64,000 bases of DNA, from NCBI RefSeq assembly GCF_014199955.1, contig NZ_JACHOQ010000008.1, forward strand, positions 1 to 64,000, given 5' to 3'. Position numbers and translations under genes: made by a program. Positions 8,854 through 17,653 of this stretch are shown piece after piece. Numbering within the stretch: position 1 is the stretch's first letter; every line of letters begins with the position of its first letter. The DNA is from Brevundimonas aurantiaca. GTDB taxonomy: Bacteria; Pseudomonadota; Alphaproteobacteria; Caulobacterales; Caulobacteraceae. Below the pieces are notes generated by a model. The model searched no databases, was not told the origin of the DNA, and saw only the letters and a list, made by a program, of their open reading frames with translations.

Positions 8854-9606
8854 TCAGTAGGTCGTGCGCCCGCCAGACGTATCGAACGTCGAGGCGGTGG
8901 TGAAGCTGCACTCTTCGGAGGCCATAAAGCAGACCATGGCGGCGCTTTCCTCGACCTCGCCCAGGCGGCCCATGGGGATTTTGGAGCGCATATAGTCGAC
9001 CTGGCTCTGGGGCAGTTGCTCCAGGATCGGGCTTTCGAAGGTGGCGGGGGTCAGGCTGTTGGCGATGACGCCCTTGCCGGCCAATTCCTTGCCCAGAGAC
9101 TTGGTGAAGCCGATCACCCCCGCCTTTGACGCCGAATAGGCGCTGGCGTTGGGATTGCCTTCCTTGCCCGCGACCGAGGCCACATTGACGATCCGGCCGT
9201 AGCCGTTCGCCAGCATGAAGGGCACGACGGCGCGGCAGCAGTAGAAGACGCCGTTCAGATTGATGTCCACGACCCGCTTCCAGCTGTCGATCGGAAACTC
9301 TTGCACCGGCGCGGTGGCGCCCGTGACGCCGGCGGAGGCGACCAGGATGTCGATGCGGCCGCCCAGCGCCGCGTTCGAGATCTCGGCCGCCGACGCGACC
9401 GCCTCGGGATCGGCCACGTCCAGGGCCACGGTCGTCACGGCGCCGACCTCAGTCGCGGCGGCCTTAAGCGTGTCCGCGTTCAGATCCCACAGCACCACCC
9501 GGCCGCCCTCGGCGACGATGCGGGCGGCGGCGGCCTTGCCCAGGCCCGAGGCGCCGCCGGTCACGACGGCGGCCCGGCCCGCAAAACGTCCTTCATAGGC
9601 GCTCAT
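8854..9606 (-). CDS. SDR, 2-keto-3-deoxy-L-rhamnonate 4-dehydrogenase
   Basis: A 250-residue classical short-chain dehydrogenase with TGGASGLGKAAA (NAD(P) binding), ASAGV, and the YSASK catalytic pair. Placed between rhamnonate dehydratase and a fumarylacetoacetate-hydrolase-family gene, it fits the step that oxidises L-2-keto-3-deoxyrhamnonate to the 2,4-diketo acid (LRA5 role in Sphingomonas). The start at 9606 overlaps the preceding stop by 4 bp (ATGA). The assignment rests on context; SDR sequence alone would not give the substrate. Confidence 0.8.
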   Translation of the reverse strand: MSAYEGRFAGRAAVVTGGASGLGKAAAARIVAEGGRVVLWDLNADTLKAAATEVGAVTTVALDVADPEAVASAAEISNAALGGRIDILVASAGVTGATAPVQEFPIDSWKRVVDINLNGVFYCCRAVVPFMLANGYGRIVNVASVAGKEGNPNASAYSASKAGVIGFTKSLGKELAGKGVIANSLTPATFESPILEQLPQSQVDYMRSKIPMGRLGEVEESAAMVCFMASEECSFTTASTFDTSGGRTTY

Positions 9607-10466
9607 GCGACCAGATCCCTGGACCAGGCGACCACGGCCTGACGCTGGCTGCCCAGCTTGTCGATGCCCAGCTCCATCACGTCGCCGGCCTTGAGGTAGA
9701 AGGGTTCGGGCTTCTGGCCCAGGCCCACGCCGGGCGGGGTGCCGGTGGTGATCAGATCCCCCGGCTCCAGCGTCATGAACTGGCTGACGTAGGACACGAT
9801 CTCGGCGACGCCGAAGATCATGGTCCGGGTGTTGCCGGTCTGCATCCGCTTGCCGTTCAGGTCCAGCCACATGTCCAGGTTCTGGACGTCGCCGACCTCG
9901 TCGGGGGTGACGATCCAGGGGCCGACCGGACCGAAGGTGTCGCACCCCTTGCCCTTGTCCCAGGTGCCGCCACGCTCGGTCTGGAAGGCGCGCTCGGACA
10001 CGTCGTTGATCAGCACATAGCCGGCCACATGATCCAGGGCGTCGGCCTGTTCGACGTAAGACGCGCGCTTGCCGACGACGATGCCCAGCTCGACCTCCCA
10101 GTCGGTCTTCTCAGAGCCGCGCGGGATGACGACCGTGTCGTTCGGTCCCTGAAGGCAGGACACCGCCTTGGCGAAGACGACGGGCTCCGACGGAATGGGC
10201 AGGTTGGATTCCTCGGCATGGTCGGCGAAGTTCAGGCCGATGGCGATGAATTTACGCACGCCGTTCACCGGCACGCCGTAACGCGGCTGACCTTCGACTA
10301 CCGGCAAGCCGGCGGGATCGACGGCCTTCAGCGCGGCCAGACCTTCACCCCACAGCTGGTCGGGCGTGATGTCGGCGACCACGCCGGACAGGTCTCGGAT
10401 GCGGCCCTCCGCATCCAGCAGGCCGGGCTTTTCCTGGCCCCTGGGGCCGTAGCGAAGCAGTTTCAT
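9603..10466 (-). CDS. 2,4-diketo-3-deoxy-L-rhamnonate hydrolase (FAH family)
   Basis: A 287-residue fumarylacetoacetate hydrolase family protein. It carries FIAIGLNFADHAEES, the metal ligands in DWEVELGIVVGK, NDVSERAFQ and TTGTPPGVGLG. In the non-phosphorylating rhamnose route this enzyme splits the diketo acid into pyruvate and L-lactate (LRA6 role), which matches the L-lactate dehydrogenase gene across the divergent promoter. It is 19 bp downstream of rhamnonate dehydratase and overlaps the SDR gene by 4 bp. Confidence 0.85.
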   Translation of the reverse strand: MKLLRYGPRGQEKPGLLDAEGRIRDLSGVVADITPDQLWGEGLAALKAVDPAGLPVVEGQPRYGVPVNGVRKFIAIGLNFADHAEESNLPIPSEPVVFAKAVSCLQGPNDTVVIPRGSEKTDWEVELGIVVGKRASYVEQADALDHVAGYVLINDVSERAFQTERGGTWDKGKGCDTFGPVGPWIVTPDEVGDVQNLDMWLDLNGKRMQTGNTRTMIFGVAEIVSYVSQFMTLEPGDLITTGTPPGVGLGQKPEPFYLKAGDVMELGIDKLGSQRQAVVAWSRDLVA

Positions 10467-10485
10467 GAGACGGGGGGACTCTCGA

Positions 10486-11679
10486 CTAGCGGGCGTAGGG
10501 GCGGTGCAGGGCGATGTCGCGGTTCAGCTCCACGCCGAAGCCTGGCGTGTCGGGAACCTTGAGCCTGCCGTTGACCGGCACGGGTTCGCCGATCAGCTGC
10601 GGATGGAACATGGGCACGACCTCGTCGGCGCCGGGAGCCATCATCAGGAACTCGGCGAACGGGCTGTTATGGCGCGTGATAACGAAGTGGTAGGAATAGA
10701 CGCTGGACCCGTGCGGGATCATCAGCACGCCTCTGGAATCGGCCAGGGCGGAGATCTTCTGCAGTTCGGTGACGCCGCCGCACCAGCCGACGTCCGGCTG
10801 GATGATGTCGCAGCATTCCATTTCCAGCAGCATGCGGAAGCCCCAGCGGGTCGCCTCATGCTCGCCGGTGGTCACCAGCATCCCCTTGGGGGCGTTATTC
10901 TTCAGCGCCTGATAGCCCCAGTAGTCGTCGGGGCTCAGCGCCTCCTCGATCCACTTCAGACCCAGTTTGTGCGCTTCATGGGCCAGGCGGGTGGCGTAGT
11001 TCAGGTCCAGCGCCATCCAGCAGTCGAACATCAGCCAGAAGTCGTCGCCGCAGGCGTTCCGCATGGCCTCCAGCTCGGCGAGGTTCTTCTTGAGGCCCTC
11101 CTCGTCCTCGGCAGGGCCGTGGTGCAGGGGCATCTTGCCGCCGATGAAACCCAATTCCTTGGCTTTGTCGGGGCGCGCGCCGGTGGCGTAGAAGGTCAGT
11201 TCGTCGCGCACGGCCCCGCCCAGCATGGCGAAGACCGGCTCCTGGCGCAGTCGGCCCAACAGATCCCACAGGGCCAGATCGACGCCCGAGATGGCGTTCA
11301 CCACCAGACCCTTGCGACCGTAATACTGGGTGGAGAAATACATCTGGTCCCAGATCTTCTCGACCTCGGACGGATCGCGGCCTTCCAGGAAGCGGGCCAG
11401 GTGTTTTTCGACGATATAGGCGGCGGGTTCGCCCCCGGTCGTGACCGCGAAACCGACGACGCCGTTCTCGGCCTCGATCTCGACGACCAGCGTGCCCAGC
11501 ACATTGATGCCGAAGCTGCGGCGGCTCTGACGATACTCGGGATATTTCGCCATAGGCGTGGCGATATGGTCGTCGATCCAGTGGCCGTCGCCCTGATCGT
11601 GATAGTCGGCGCCGCCGCCGGTCCCGTCGTTCTTAACGACAAAGGCGCGGACATGCTTGATCCGGGGCAGGCGGCTCAT
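10486..11679 (-). CDS. rhmD: L-rhamnonate dehydratase
   Basis: A 397-residue enolase-superfamily dehydratase turning L-rhamnonate into 2-keto-3-deoxy-L-rhamnonate. Long stretches match my recollection of E. coli RhmD, including [76 protein letters not shown] and IPHGSSVYS. These contain the Asp/Glu metal ligands and the catalytic histidine. It is the first gene of the minus-strand operon, with its start facing the IclR regulator 140 bp away. This enzyme is the main evidence that the sugar is rhamnose and not fucose. Confidence 0.95.
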   Translation of the reverse strand: MSRLPRIKHVRAFVVKNDGTGGGADYHDQGDGHWIDDHIATPMAKYPEYRQSRRSFGINVLGTLVVEIEAENGVVGFAVTTGGEPAAYIVEKHLARFLEGRDPSEVEKIWDQMYFSTQYYGRKGLVVNAISGVDLALWDLLGRLRQEPVFAMLGGAVRDELTFYATGARPDKAKELGFIGGKMPLHHGPAEDEEGLKKNLAELEAMRNACGDDFWLMFDCWMALDLNYATRLAHEAHKLGLKWIEEALSPDDYWGYQALKNNAPKGMLVTTGEHEATRWGFRMLLEMECCDIIQPDVGWCGGVTELQKISALADSRGVLMIPHGSSVYSYHFVITRHNSPFAEFLMMAPGADEVVPMFHPQLIGEPVPVNGRLKVPDTPGFGVELNRDIALHRPYAR

Positions 11680-11771
11680 TGCGGACCCGCCAAAAAGCGG
11701 CGATCCGCTCCCATATTTCGGGATTTCACTGGCTTTCCTCCCTGCGACACGCCAAGGTTCCCTGCATAGCT

Positions 11772-11808
11772 TTGGACGACTTGCGCGTTTTGCTACATTC
11801 TGAGAATG
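11772..11808 (+). promoter_or_regulatory. Promoter and dyad of the IclR regulator gene
   Basis: TTGGAC (11772-11777) and TACATT (11794-11799) are separated by 16 bp and form a sigma70-like promoter ahead of the regulator start at 11820. A perfect dyad CATTCT-G-AGAATG (11796-11808) overlaps the -10 box, as expected for an autoregulatory IclR-type operator in this divergent intergenic region. The rhmD promoter on the other strand was not located with confidence. Confidence 0.5.
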
Positions 11809-11819
11809 AGGATTACGAA

Positions 11820-12626
11820 ATGGGACGAACGGCGTCAATCAAGACCATGCAGGTCGCAGGTGAAGAAGAGGCGGGGGCCAAGGCGTCCGGCAGCCAGACC
11901 CTGCTGCGCGGTCTGGACGTCATCGACGCCTTGATCGAAGGCTCCCTGCCGCTGGCCGAACTGTCGGAAAAGCTGGATCTGACCCGCAGCACCACCCACC
12001 GCCTGGCCTCGGCCCTGGTGGAGCGTCGTCTGCTGTCGTTCCGGCCGCGCGAGGGCTATTCCCTGGGGCCGAAACTGCTGGAGCTGGGGCACGCCGCCAG
12101 CCAGCAGATGCATCTGCCGCGCGTCGCCCGGCCCTGGCTGGAGCAGCTGTCGGCCGCCACGGACGACACGGTGCATCTGGGCGTGCTGGACGGCCGTCAT
12201 GCCCTCTATCTGGACAAGGTGGCCGGGCGTCGCCGCATCAACATCGGTTCGCGCCTGGGCGAACGTCACCCCATCGCCTCGACCGGCCTGGGCAAGGCGC
12301 TGATCCTGGACAAGACCGAGGCGGAGTGGATCGATTTCTACGCCGAGCCGGACGCCAAGTTCGACTCGGCCGCGCGCGCCGTCTGGCTGGAGCGGATGCG
12401 CGGCTACGCCCAGAAGGGCTACGCCTTCGATCTTGAGGAGAACGAAGACCAGATCCGCTGCGTCGCTGCTCCGATCCGCTCGGTCGACGGCCGAATCGTC
12501 GCGGCCCTCAGCGTCTCCTCGGCCGCTCAATACATGTCCGACGCGCGAATGAGCGAACTGACCAAGACCGTGACGGAGGCCGCTGACGCCATCAGCGCCG
12601 ACCTCGGCTGGTCGCCCAAAACCTGA
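11820..12626 (+). CDS. IclR-family transcriptional regulator of the rhamnose genes
   Basis: A 268-residue regulator with the N-terminal winged helix ([26 protein letters not shown] followed by the recognition segment [18 protein letters not shown]) and the C-terminal IclR effector domain ([31 protein letters not shown]). The start at 11820 lies after a GAGG and yields the normal IclR N-terminus; longer upstream reading would run through the promoter. It is divergent from the rhmD operon and 29 bp ahead of L-rhamnose dehydrogenase, so it probably controls both transcription units in response to a rhamnose intermediate (inference). Confidence 0.88.
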   Translation: MGRTASIKTMQVAGEEEAGAKASGSQTLLRGLDVIDALIEGSLPLAELSEKLDLTRSTTHRLASALVERRLLSFRPREGYSLGPKLLELGHAASQQMHLPRVARPWLEQLSAATDDTVHLGVLDGRHALYLDKVAGRRRINIGSRLGERHPIASTGLGKALILDKTEAEWIDFYAEPDAKFDSAARAVWLERMRGYAQKGYAFDLEENEDQIRCVAAPIRSVDGRIVAALSVSSAAQYMSDARMSELTKTVTEAADAISADLGWSPKT

Positions 12627-12655
12627 TCCAAACCCACAGAACCGCTGGAGCCCCC

Positions 12656-13417
12656 ATGCTGCTTGAGAACAAGGTCGTCCTGATCACCGGGGCGTCGCGA
12701 GGCATTGGCCGGGCGACCGCGATCGAGGCCGCGCGCCAGGGCGCAGACGTGGCGATCAACACCTTTCGCGACGCCGAGGCCGCCGCAGATGTCGTCGCCG
12801 AGATCGAGCGGCTGGGCCGCCGGGCCGTCGCCGTCGACGGCGATGTGGCCTTGCCGGACAGCGCCGCCGACTTCATCGACCGGTCGGTTCAGGCCCTGGG
12901 GCGGGTGGACGTCTTCGTCTCCAATGCCGGGATCTGCCCCTTCCACGCCTTCCTGGACATGCCGGTCGAGACCCTGCGCCGAACCATGGAGGTCAATCTG
13001 CACGGGGCCTATTTCATGACCCAGGCCGCCGCCAACCAGATGGTGAAGCAGGGCGACGGCGGGGCCATCGTGGCGATCAGCTCCATCTCCGCCCTGGTCG
13101 GCGGCGAGATGCAGACCCACTACACCCCGACCAAGGCCGGGGTTCACAGTCTGATGCAGTCCTGCGCCGTGGCCCTGGGCCAATACGGCATTCGCTGCAA
13201 CTCGGTCCTGCCCGGCACCATCGCCACCGACATCAATAAGGACGACCTGTCCGATCCCGCCAAGCGGACCTATATGGAAGGGCGGATTCCGCTGGGTCGG
13301 CTGGGCCGGCCCGAGGACATCGCCTCGGTGGTCGCCTTCCTGGCTTCGGACATGGCGGGCTATATGTCCGGCGCCGCCCTGCTGGTCGACGGCGGGGCCT
13401 TCGCCAACTTCCAGTAA
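12656..13417 (+). CDS. L-rhamnose 1-dehydrogenase (SDR)
   Basis: A 253-residue short-chain dehydrogenase that oxidises L-rhamnose to the lactone, the first step of the non-phosphorylating route. It shares with my recollection of Azotobacter LRA1 the segments NAGICPFHAFLDMP, SSISALVGGEMQTHYTPTK, LMQSCAVALGQYGIRCN and VLPGTIATDINKDDLSD. Catalytic Tyr and Lys are in HYTPTK. It follows the IclR gene and is 9 bp before L-lactate dehydrogenase, so the three are probably cotranscribed. Confidence 0.9.
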   Translation: MLLENKVVLITGASRGIGRATAIEAARQGADVAINTFRDAEAAADVVAEIERLGRRAVAVDGDVALPDSAADFIDRSVQALGRVDVFVSNAGICPFHAFLDMPVETLRRTMEVNLHGAYFMTQAAANQMVKQGDGGAIVAISSISALVGGEMQTHYTPTKAGVHSLMQSCAVALGQYGIRCNSVLPGTIATDINKDDLSDPAKRTYMEGRIPLGRLGRPEDIASVVAFLASDMAGYMSGAALLVDGGAFANFQ

Positions 13418-13426
13418 GACAGGCCC

Positions 13427-14560
13427 ATGATCATCTCGTCGCCCAGCGATTACCGCGAGGCCGCGCGGCGCAAGCTGCCGCCCTTCCTGTTTCACTATAT
13501 CGACGGCGGCGCCTACGCCGAACACACCCTGCGCCGCAACGTCGAGGACTGGAGCGACGTCGCCCTGCGCCAGCGGGTGTTGCAGGACATGTCCAGCCTC
13601 AGCCTGGAGACGCAACTGTTCGACGAGACCCTGCGTCTGCCGATCGTCCTGGCGCCGGTCGGCCTGACAGGCATGTACGCCCGGCGCGGCGAGGTGCAGG
13701 CGGCCCGGGCGGCGGCGTCGCGCGGCGTGCCCTTCACCCTGTCCACCGTCTCGGTCTGCCCCATCGAAGAGGTGGCGCCCGCCATCGACCGGCCGATGTG
13801 GTTCCAGCTCTATGTGCTGCGCGATCGGGGCTTCATGAAGAACGCCCTGGAAAGGGCGAAGGCGGCGGGGGTGAAGACCCTGGTCTTCACCGTCGACATG
13901 CCCACCCCCGGCGCCCGCTATCGCGACGCCCATTCGGGCATGAGCGGGCCCAACGCCGAGATGCGCCGCATGATCCAGGCCATGACCCATCCCGCCTGGG
14001 CCTGGGACGTCGGGGTGAGGGGGCGGCCGCACGACCTGGGCAACGTGTCCCGATATCTGGGCAAGGCGACGGGTCTGGCCGACTATATCGGCTGGCTGGG
14101 CGCCAATTTCGATCCTTCGATCTCGTGGAAGGATCTTCAGTGGATCCGCGACGCCTGGGACGGCCCCATGATCATCAAGGGCGTCCTGGACCCCCAGGAT
14201 GCGCGCGACGCCGTGGCCTTCGGCGCCGACGGGATCGTTGTGTCGAACCATGGCGGGCGTCAGCTGGACGGCGTTCTCTCCTCGGCGCGGGCCTTGCCGG
14301 CCATCGCCGACGCGGTTCAGGGCGACCTGAAGATCCTCGTGGATTCCGGCATCCGCAACGGCCTAGACGTGGTGCGGGCCCTGGCGCTCGGCGCGGACGC
14401 CGTGATGTTAGGGCGCGCCTTCATCTACGCCCTGGCGGCGCGGGGGCAGGCGGGCGTGGGCGACCTTCTCGATCTGTTCGAAAAGGAGATGCGCGTGGCC
14501 ATGACCCTGACGGGAGCCAAGTCCGTCTCCGCCCTGGATCGCACTCTGATCGTGGCGTGA
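13427..14560 (+). CDS. lldD: L-lactate dehydrogenase, FMN-dependent
   Basis: A 377-residue alpha-hydroxyacid oxidase/dehydrogenase. It has the N-terminal [38 protein letters not shown], the lysine in [11 protein letters not shown], and the catalytic [10 protein letters not shown] with His275. It oxidises L-lactate to pyruvate at the membrane. Its place in the rhamnose unit makes sense because cleavage of the 2,4-diketo acid yields L-lactate, so this gene closes the pathway. It is separated from rhamnose dehydrogenase by only 9 bp. Confidence 0.9.
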   Translation: MIISSPSDYREAARRKLPPFLFHYIDGGAYAEHTLRRNVEDWSDVALRQRVLQDMSSLSLETQLFDETLRLPIVLAPVGLTGMYARRGEVQAARAAASRGVPFTLSTVSVCPIEEVAPAIDRPMWFQLYVLRDRGFMKNALERAKAAGVKTLVFTVDMPTPGARYRDAHSGMSGPNAEMRRMIQAMTHPAWAWDVGVRGRPHDLGNVSRYLGKATGLADYIGWLGANFDPSISWKDLQWIRDAWDGPMIIKGVLDPQDARDAVAFGADGIVVSNHGGRQLDGVLSSARALPAIADAVQGDLKILVDSGIRNGLDVVRALALGADAVMLGRAFIYALAARGQAGVGDLLDLFEKEMRVAMTLTGAKSVSALDRTLIVA

Positions 14561-14621
14561 CGGCGCAGGGGCCGCCCAACGGCGGGCGGTTGCGTCTCAT
14601 GTTTCATTATGTAGAAGTGTT

Positions 14622-14637
14622 TCCCAAAATATTGGGA
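14622..14637. promoter_or_regulatory. Dyad TCCCAA-AATA-TTGGGA before pectate lyase
   Basis: A perfect 6-bp inverted repeat around AATA ends 8 bp before the GTG start of pectate lyase and overlaps its GGGAG ribosome site. It could be a repressor operator or a small hairpin masking translation. Confidence 0.4.
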
Positions 14638-14645
14638 GTACGCTC

Positions 14646-15953
14646 GTGAGTTCTGTCTTTACCCGATCCTTCACCGCCCTGGGGGCTCTGACCCTGGCCG
14701 CCATGGCCGGAGCGCCGGCTGAGGCCGAGGTTCTTCGCCTGAACACCCCGGCCGTCGGTCTGACCATTGATCGGATCGGCGCCCTGCCGGATGGGGAGCG
14801 CGGCGCCTGGGTGGAGTATCTGGCTCGTTCCCAGGCCCAGCATCTGGCGGACCGGGCGGCTCTGGCCGCCGAACTGCCGCCTGGCGCGACTCCGCCGCCG
14901 CCGCCTCAGGCCGTGGGGCCCAGCCAGTACAACATGCCTCTGGACCGACCGTCGGACTGGTACGGATCGGCGCAGGCCCGCCGGATCGCCGACGCCATCG
15001 TCAGCTTCCAGACGCCGGCCGGCGGGCGGAGCAAAAATCAGGATCGGACGATCGCCCGTCTGCCCGGTCAGCGGTTCTCGAACGACGCCGAGACCATGGA
15101 GCAGAATCCGGCCAATTTCGACGCGCCCGCGGACCGGTTCTGGACCTTCGTCGGCACCCTCGACAATGAGGCGACCTGGACTGAGATGCGCTTCCTGGCC
15201 AAGGTCGCGGCCCACGCCCCCGGCGCCCAGGGCGACGCCTGGCGCGCCAGTATCGAGCGCGGCGTGCGCTATCTCTTGAACGCCCAATATCCGAACGGCG
15301 GCTGGCCGCAGATCTGGCCTCTGGAAGGCGGCTTCCACGATTCCATCACCTTCAACGACAACGCTGTCGCCAACGCCGCCATGCTGCTGCGGGACGTGTC
15401 GCAGGGACGCGAGGGCTTCGACTTCGTTTCGAATGATTTGAAGTCCCGTGCAGGGGAGGCGACGCACAAGGCGGTCGAAGTCATTTTGGCGGCCCAGGTG
15501 CGTCAGGGCGATCGCCTGCTGGGCTGGCCTCAGCAGGTGGAGCCGATGCGTCTGGTTCCGACCAGCGCCCGCAACTATGAGCCTCGCTCCATCGCCAGCG
15601 GCGAAACCACCGACATCCTGATCTTCCTGATGCGCGAGCCGAACCCTTCCGCCGAGGTCAAGGCGGCCGTGCGCGGCGCGGCGGCTTGGCTGGAGGCGGT
15701 CCGGGTCTACGACAAGTCGTTCGAAATGACGGATCAGGGCCGCAAACTGATCGAAAAGCCCGGCGCCGGTCCGATCTGGTCGCGCAACTATGATCTGGTG
15801 ACCGGACGGCCGATCTTCGGCGACAAGGACCAGACCATCCACGACGACGTGAACGAGATTTCGATCGGGCGGCGCAACGGCTATTCCTGGTGGATCACCT
15901 CGCCGCAACGGGCGCTTGATCTGTACGCCGTCTGGTCGGCGGAGAACGGCTGA
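14646..15953 (+). CDS. Pectate lyase, family PL10
   Basis: A 435-residue secreted lyase that cleaves polygalacturonate endolytically. The GTG start follows GGGAG and gives a signal peptide cut near PAEAEV. The family-typical blocks follow: DWYGSAQARRIADAIVSFQ, TPAGGRSKNQDRT, DNEATWTEMRFLA, YLLNAQYPNGGWPQIWP, FHDSITFNDNAV and a C-terminal HDDVNEISIGRRNGYSWW. Length fits a stand-alone PL10 catalytic domain with no binding module. It works ahead of the oligogalacturonate lyase and with the pectin methylesterase at 20745. Confidence 0.92.
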   Translation: MSSVFTRSFTALGALTLAAMAGAPAEAEVLRLNTPAVGLTIDRIGALPDGERGAWVEYLARSQAQHLADRAALAAELPPGATPPPPPQAVGPSQYNMPLDRPSDWYGSAQARRIADAIVSFQTPAGGRSKNQDRTIARLPGQRFSNDAETMEQNPANFDAPADRFWTFVGTLDNEATWTEMRFLAKVAAHAPGAQGDAWRASIERGVRYLLNAQYPNGGWPQIWPLEGGFHDSITFNDNAVANAAMLLRDVSQGREGFDFVSNDLKSRAGEATHKAVEVILAAQVRQGDRLLGWPQQVEPMRLVPTSARNYEPRSIASGETTDILIFLMREPNPSAEVKAAVRGAAAWLEAVRVYDKSFEMTDQGRKLIEKPGAGPIWSRNYDLVTGRPIFGDKDQTIHDDVNEISIGRRNGYSWWITSPQRALDLYAVWSAENG

Positions 15954-15958
15954 TCGGG

Positions 15959-15983
15959 GGCCTTCGGCCGTCGAACTTTTTTT
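15959..15983 (+). terminator. Weak terminator after pectate lyase
   Basis: A short hairpin GGCC-TTC-GGCC is followed, after seven bases, by a run of seven T. The spacing is longer than ideal, so termination may be partial. Confidence 0.35.
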
Positions 15984-16047
15984 CCCTCGTTCGGCGGCCT
16001 TTGACGGAAACGGTCGCGCCGCTCATCGTCATCAGATGGAGGGGCCT

Positions 16048-16608
16048 GTGGCGACCAGACTGAGCATTCCAAGCGACGAGGCCGTGCGCTGGCTGGCGCG
16101 CGAGGTTCTGCCGCATGAGGCGGACGTCCGCCGCTGGCTTGCCCAGTCCTTGGTCGCCGCCTCCGAAACGGACGATGTGATCCAGGAGGCCTATTGCCGA
16201 CTGGTCGATCTGGACGATCCAGGCCGCATCCGCAGCCCCCGCGCCTACTTCTTCCAGACCGCCCGGTCGATCGTTCTCGAACAGCTGCGTCGGCAACGCG
16301 TCGTTCGGTTCGAAACCGTGACGGAAATCGACGGTCTGAACATCGAGTGGGACGAACCGTCTCCGGAGCGTATTGCGGCCGGGCGCAAGGAACTTGAACG
16401 CGTGATGCAGATCATCAGCCGTCTGCCCGACCGATGCCGGCGCATCTTCGAGATGCGGCGCATTCTGGGTCTGTCGCAGCGGGAGATCGCACGCCGACTG
16501 GGCGTCAGCGAGAATGTGGTCGAGAACGAAGCCGCGCGTGGGCTGAAGGCGATCCTGGCCGCCCTGGCCGCCGAGGAGGCGCCGGCCATGACGAGGCGCA
16601 AGGCATGA
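16048..16608 (+). CDS. FecI-like ECF sigma factor
   Basis: A 186-residue extracytoplasmic-function sigma factor. Region 2 spans VIQEAYCRLVDLD through SPRAYFFQTARSIVLEQLRR; region 4 is LPDRCRRIFEMRRILGLSQREIARRLGVSENVVEN. I chose the GTG at 16048 because GGAGG sits five bases upstream; an ATG at 16036 in the same frame has no ribosome site. It overlaps the FecR gene by 4 bp and precedes an STN-type TonB transducer, the standard cell-surface signalling arrangement. Location inside a pectin locus suggests it responds to a pectin fragment rather than iron. Confidence 0.87.
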   Translation: MATRLSIPSDEAVRWLAREVLPHEADVRRWLAQSLVAASETDDVIQEAYCRLVDLDDPGRIRSPRAYFFQTARSIVLEQLRRQRVVRFETVTEIDGLNIEWDEPSPERIAAGRKELERVMQIISRLPDRCRRIFEMRRILGLSQREIARRLGVSENVVENEAARGLKAILAALAAEEAPAMTRRKA

Positions 16609-17543
16609 GCGCTTCCGACCTGAATCCGATCGACGCGGAAGCGGCCGCCTGGGCGGTGAAGCTGGATCGCCCGTTGCCGGATCGCGAACGCTCGGCCTTG
16701 GAGGCCTGGCTGGCCCAGGATCGGCGTCACCGCGGAGCGCTGGCGCGAGCGCAGGCCGCCTATTGTCTAGCCGCCGCGCCCGCCCAGGCGGCTGAACCCG
16801 GGACGCCGACAGGGCGGCCGGCCCGGCGCTGGGTCCTGGCGGGGGCGGCCGGCTTGGCCGCCTCGCTGACGGCCGGCGGTGTTTTCGTCTCGGCCCTGCA
16901 ACGCCAGCGACTGTCCACTCGTCTGGGCGAGATCCGCCGGGTGCCCCTGGAGGATGGCTCTCTGGCCGCGATCAACACCGATACGGTGGTCGAGGTCAGC
17001 CTGAAGCCGCGCCGCCGCGAGGTCGCGATCGAGCGCGGCGAGGCCTGGTTCCAGGTCGCCAAGGACGCCGCCCGCCCCTTCGTCGTCGAGGCCGGCGCGG
17101 TGCGGGTGCAGGCGGTCGGCACCGCCTTTTCCGTGCGCCGCAAGAGCATCGGCGCCCAGGTCATGGTGACCGAAGGCGTCGTCGAGGTCTGGAGCGTCGA
17201 CGACCCCGGCGGCGCGCGGCGGCGCGTCAAGGCGGGCGAACAGGTCTTCATCGGCGACAAGGCCGGCGCGGCGCGTCCCGTCAGCCGCCCCCTGGAGGCG
17301 GAGCGCGCCCTGGCCTGGCGCGACGGTCAGGTGGTGCTTGACGGCGACACGGTCGCCGCCGCCGCCGCCGAGTTCAATCGCTACAACAGCCGCAAGATCA
17401 TCATCAGCGACCCGGCCCTGGAGGGGCGCCGCGTGGTGGGCTGGTTCCGCACGAACGAGCCCGACAGCTTCGCACGGGCGGTCGCCGTCGCGCACGGCGC
17501 ATCGGTCCAGGTTTCCGACACCGTCATCGTTCTGGGCGGCTGA
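16605..17543 (+). CDS. FecR-like anti-sigma factor
   Basis: A 312-residue inner-membrane regulator. The N-terminal DUF4880 segment (DAEAAAWAVKLDRPLPDRERSALEAWLAQDRRHR) binds the sigma factor. One membrane span (WVLAGAAGLAASLTAGGVF) follows, then the periplasmic FecR domain (VPLEDGSLAAINTDTVVEV, GEAWFQVAKDAARPFVVEAG, VGTAFSV). The start overlaps the sigma stop (ATGA). It should relay occupancy of the downstream receptor to the sigma factor. Confidence 0.9.
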   Translation: MSASDLNPIDAEAAAWAVKLDRPLPDRERSALEAWLAQDRRHRGALARAQAAYCLAAAPAQAAEPGTPTGRPARRWVLAGAAGLAASLTAGGVFVSALQRQRLSTRLGEIRRVPLEDGSLAAINTDTVVEVSLKPRRREVAIERGEAWFQVAKDAARPFVVEAGAVRVQAVGTAFSVRRKSIGAQVMVTEGVVEVWSVDDPGGARRRVKAGEQVFIGDKAGAARPVSRPLEAERALAWRDGQVVLDGDTVAAAAAEFNRYNSRKIIISDPALEGRRVVGWFRTNEPDSFARAVAVAHGASVQVSDTVIVLGG

Positions 17544-17653
17544 AGAAGAAAAATGACGGGCGCGTGACGGAAAGTGCGCGCCTGATCATCGCTTGAATGG
17601 AACCCTCGTCAGAAGGGTCCGGGAACAGGAAACAGAAAAGGGAGGGCCTGCGC

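Noticed and set aside
7942-10466. Assignment of the operon to L-fucose degradation
   Set aside because: The lactonase, SDR, hydrolase and permease would fit fucose, but the dehydratase matches RhmD and the first dehydrogenase matches rhamnose dehydrogenase.
12527-14251. Long minus-strand frame opposite rhamnose and lactate dehydrogenase genes
   Set aside because: The plus strand carries two well-supported enzymes; the antisense frame is rich in Gly/His/Asp with no domain.
14607-15908. Minus-strand frame opposite pectate lyase
   Set aside because: No motifs, whereas the opposite strand has clear PL10 blocks.
17544-17653. ECF promoter GGAACC...CGTC ahead of the TonB transducer
   Set aside because: The two elements are only two bases apart, far short of the usual spacing of about 16 bases.
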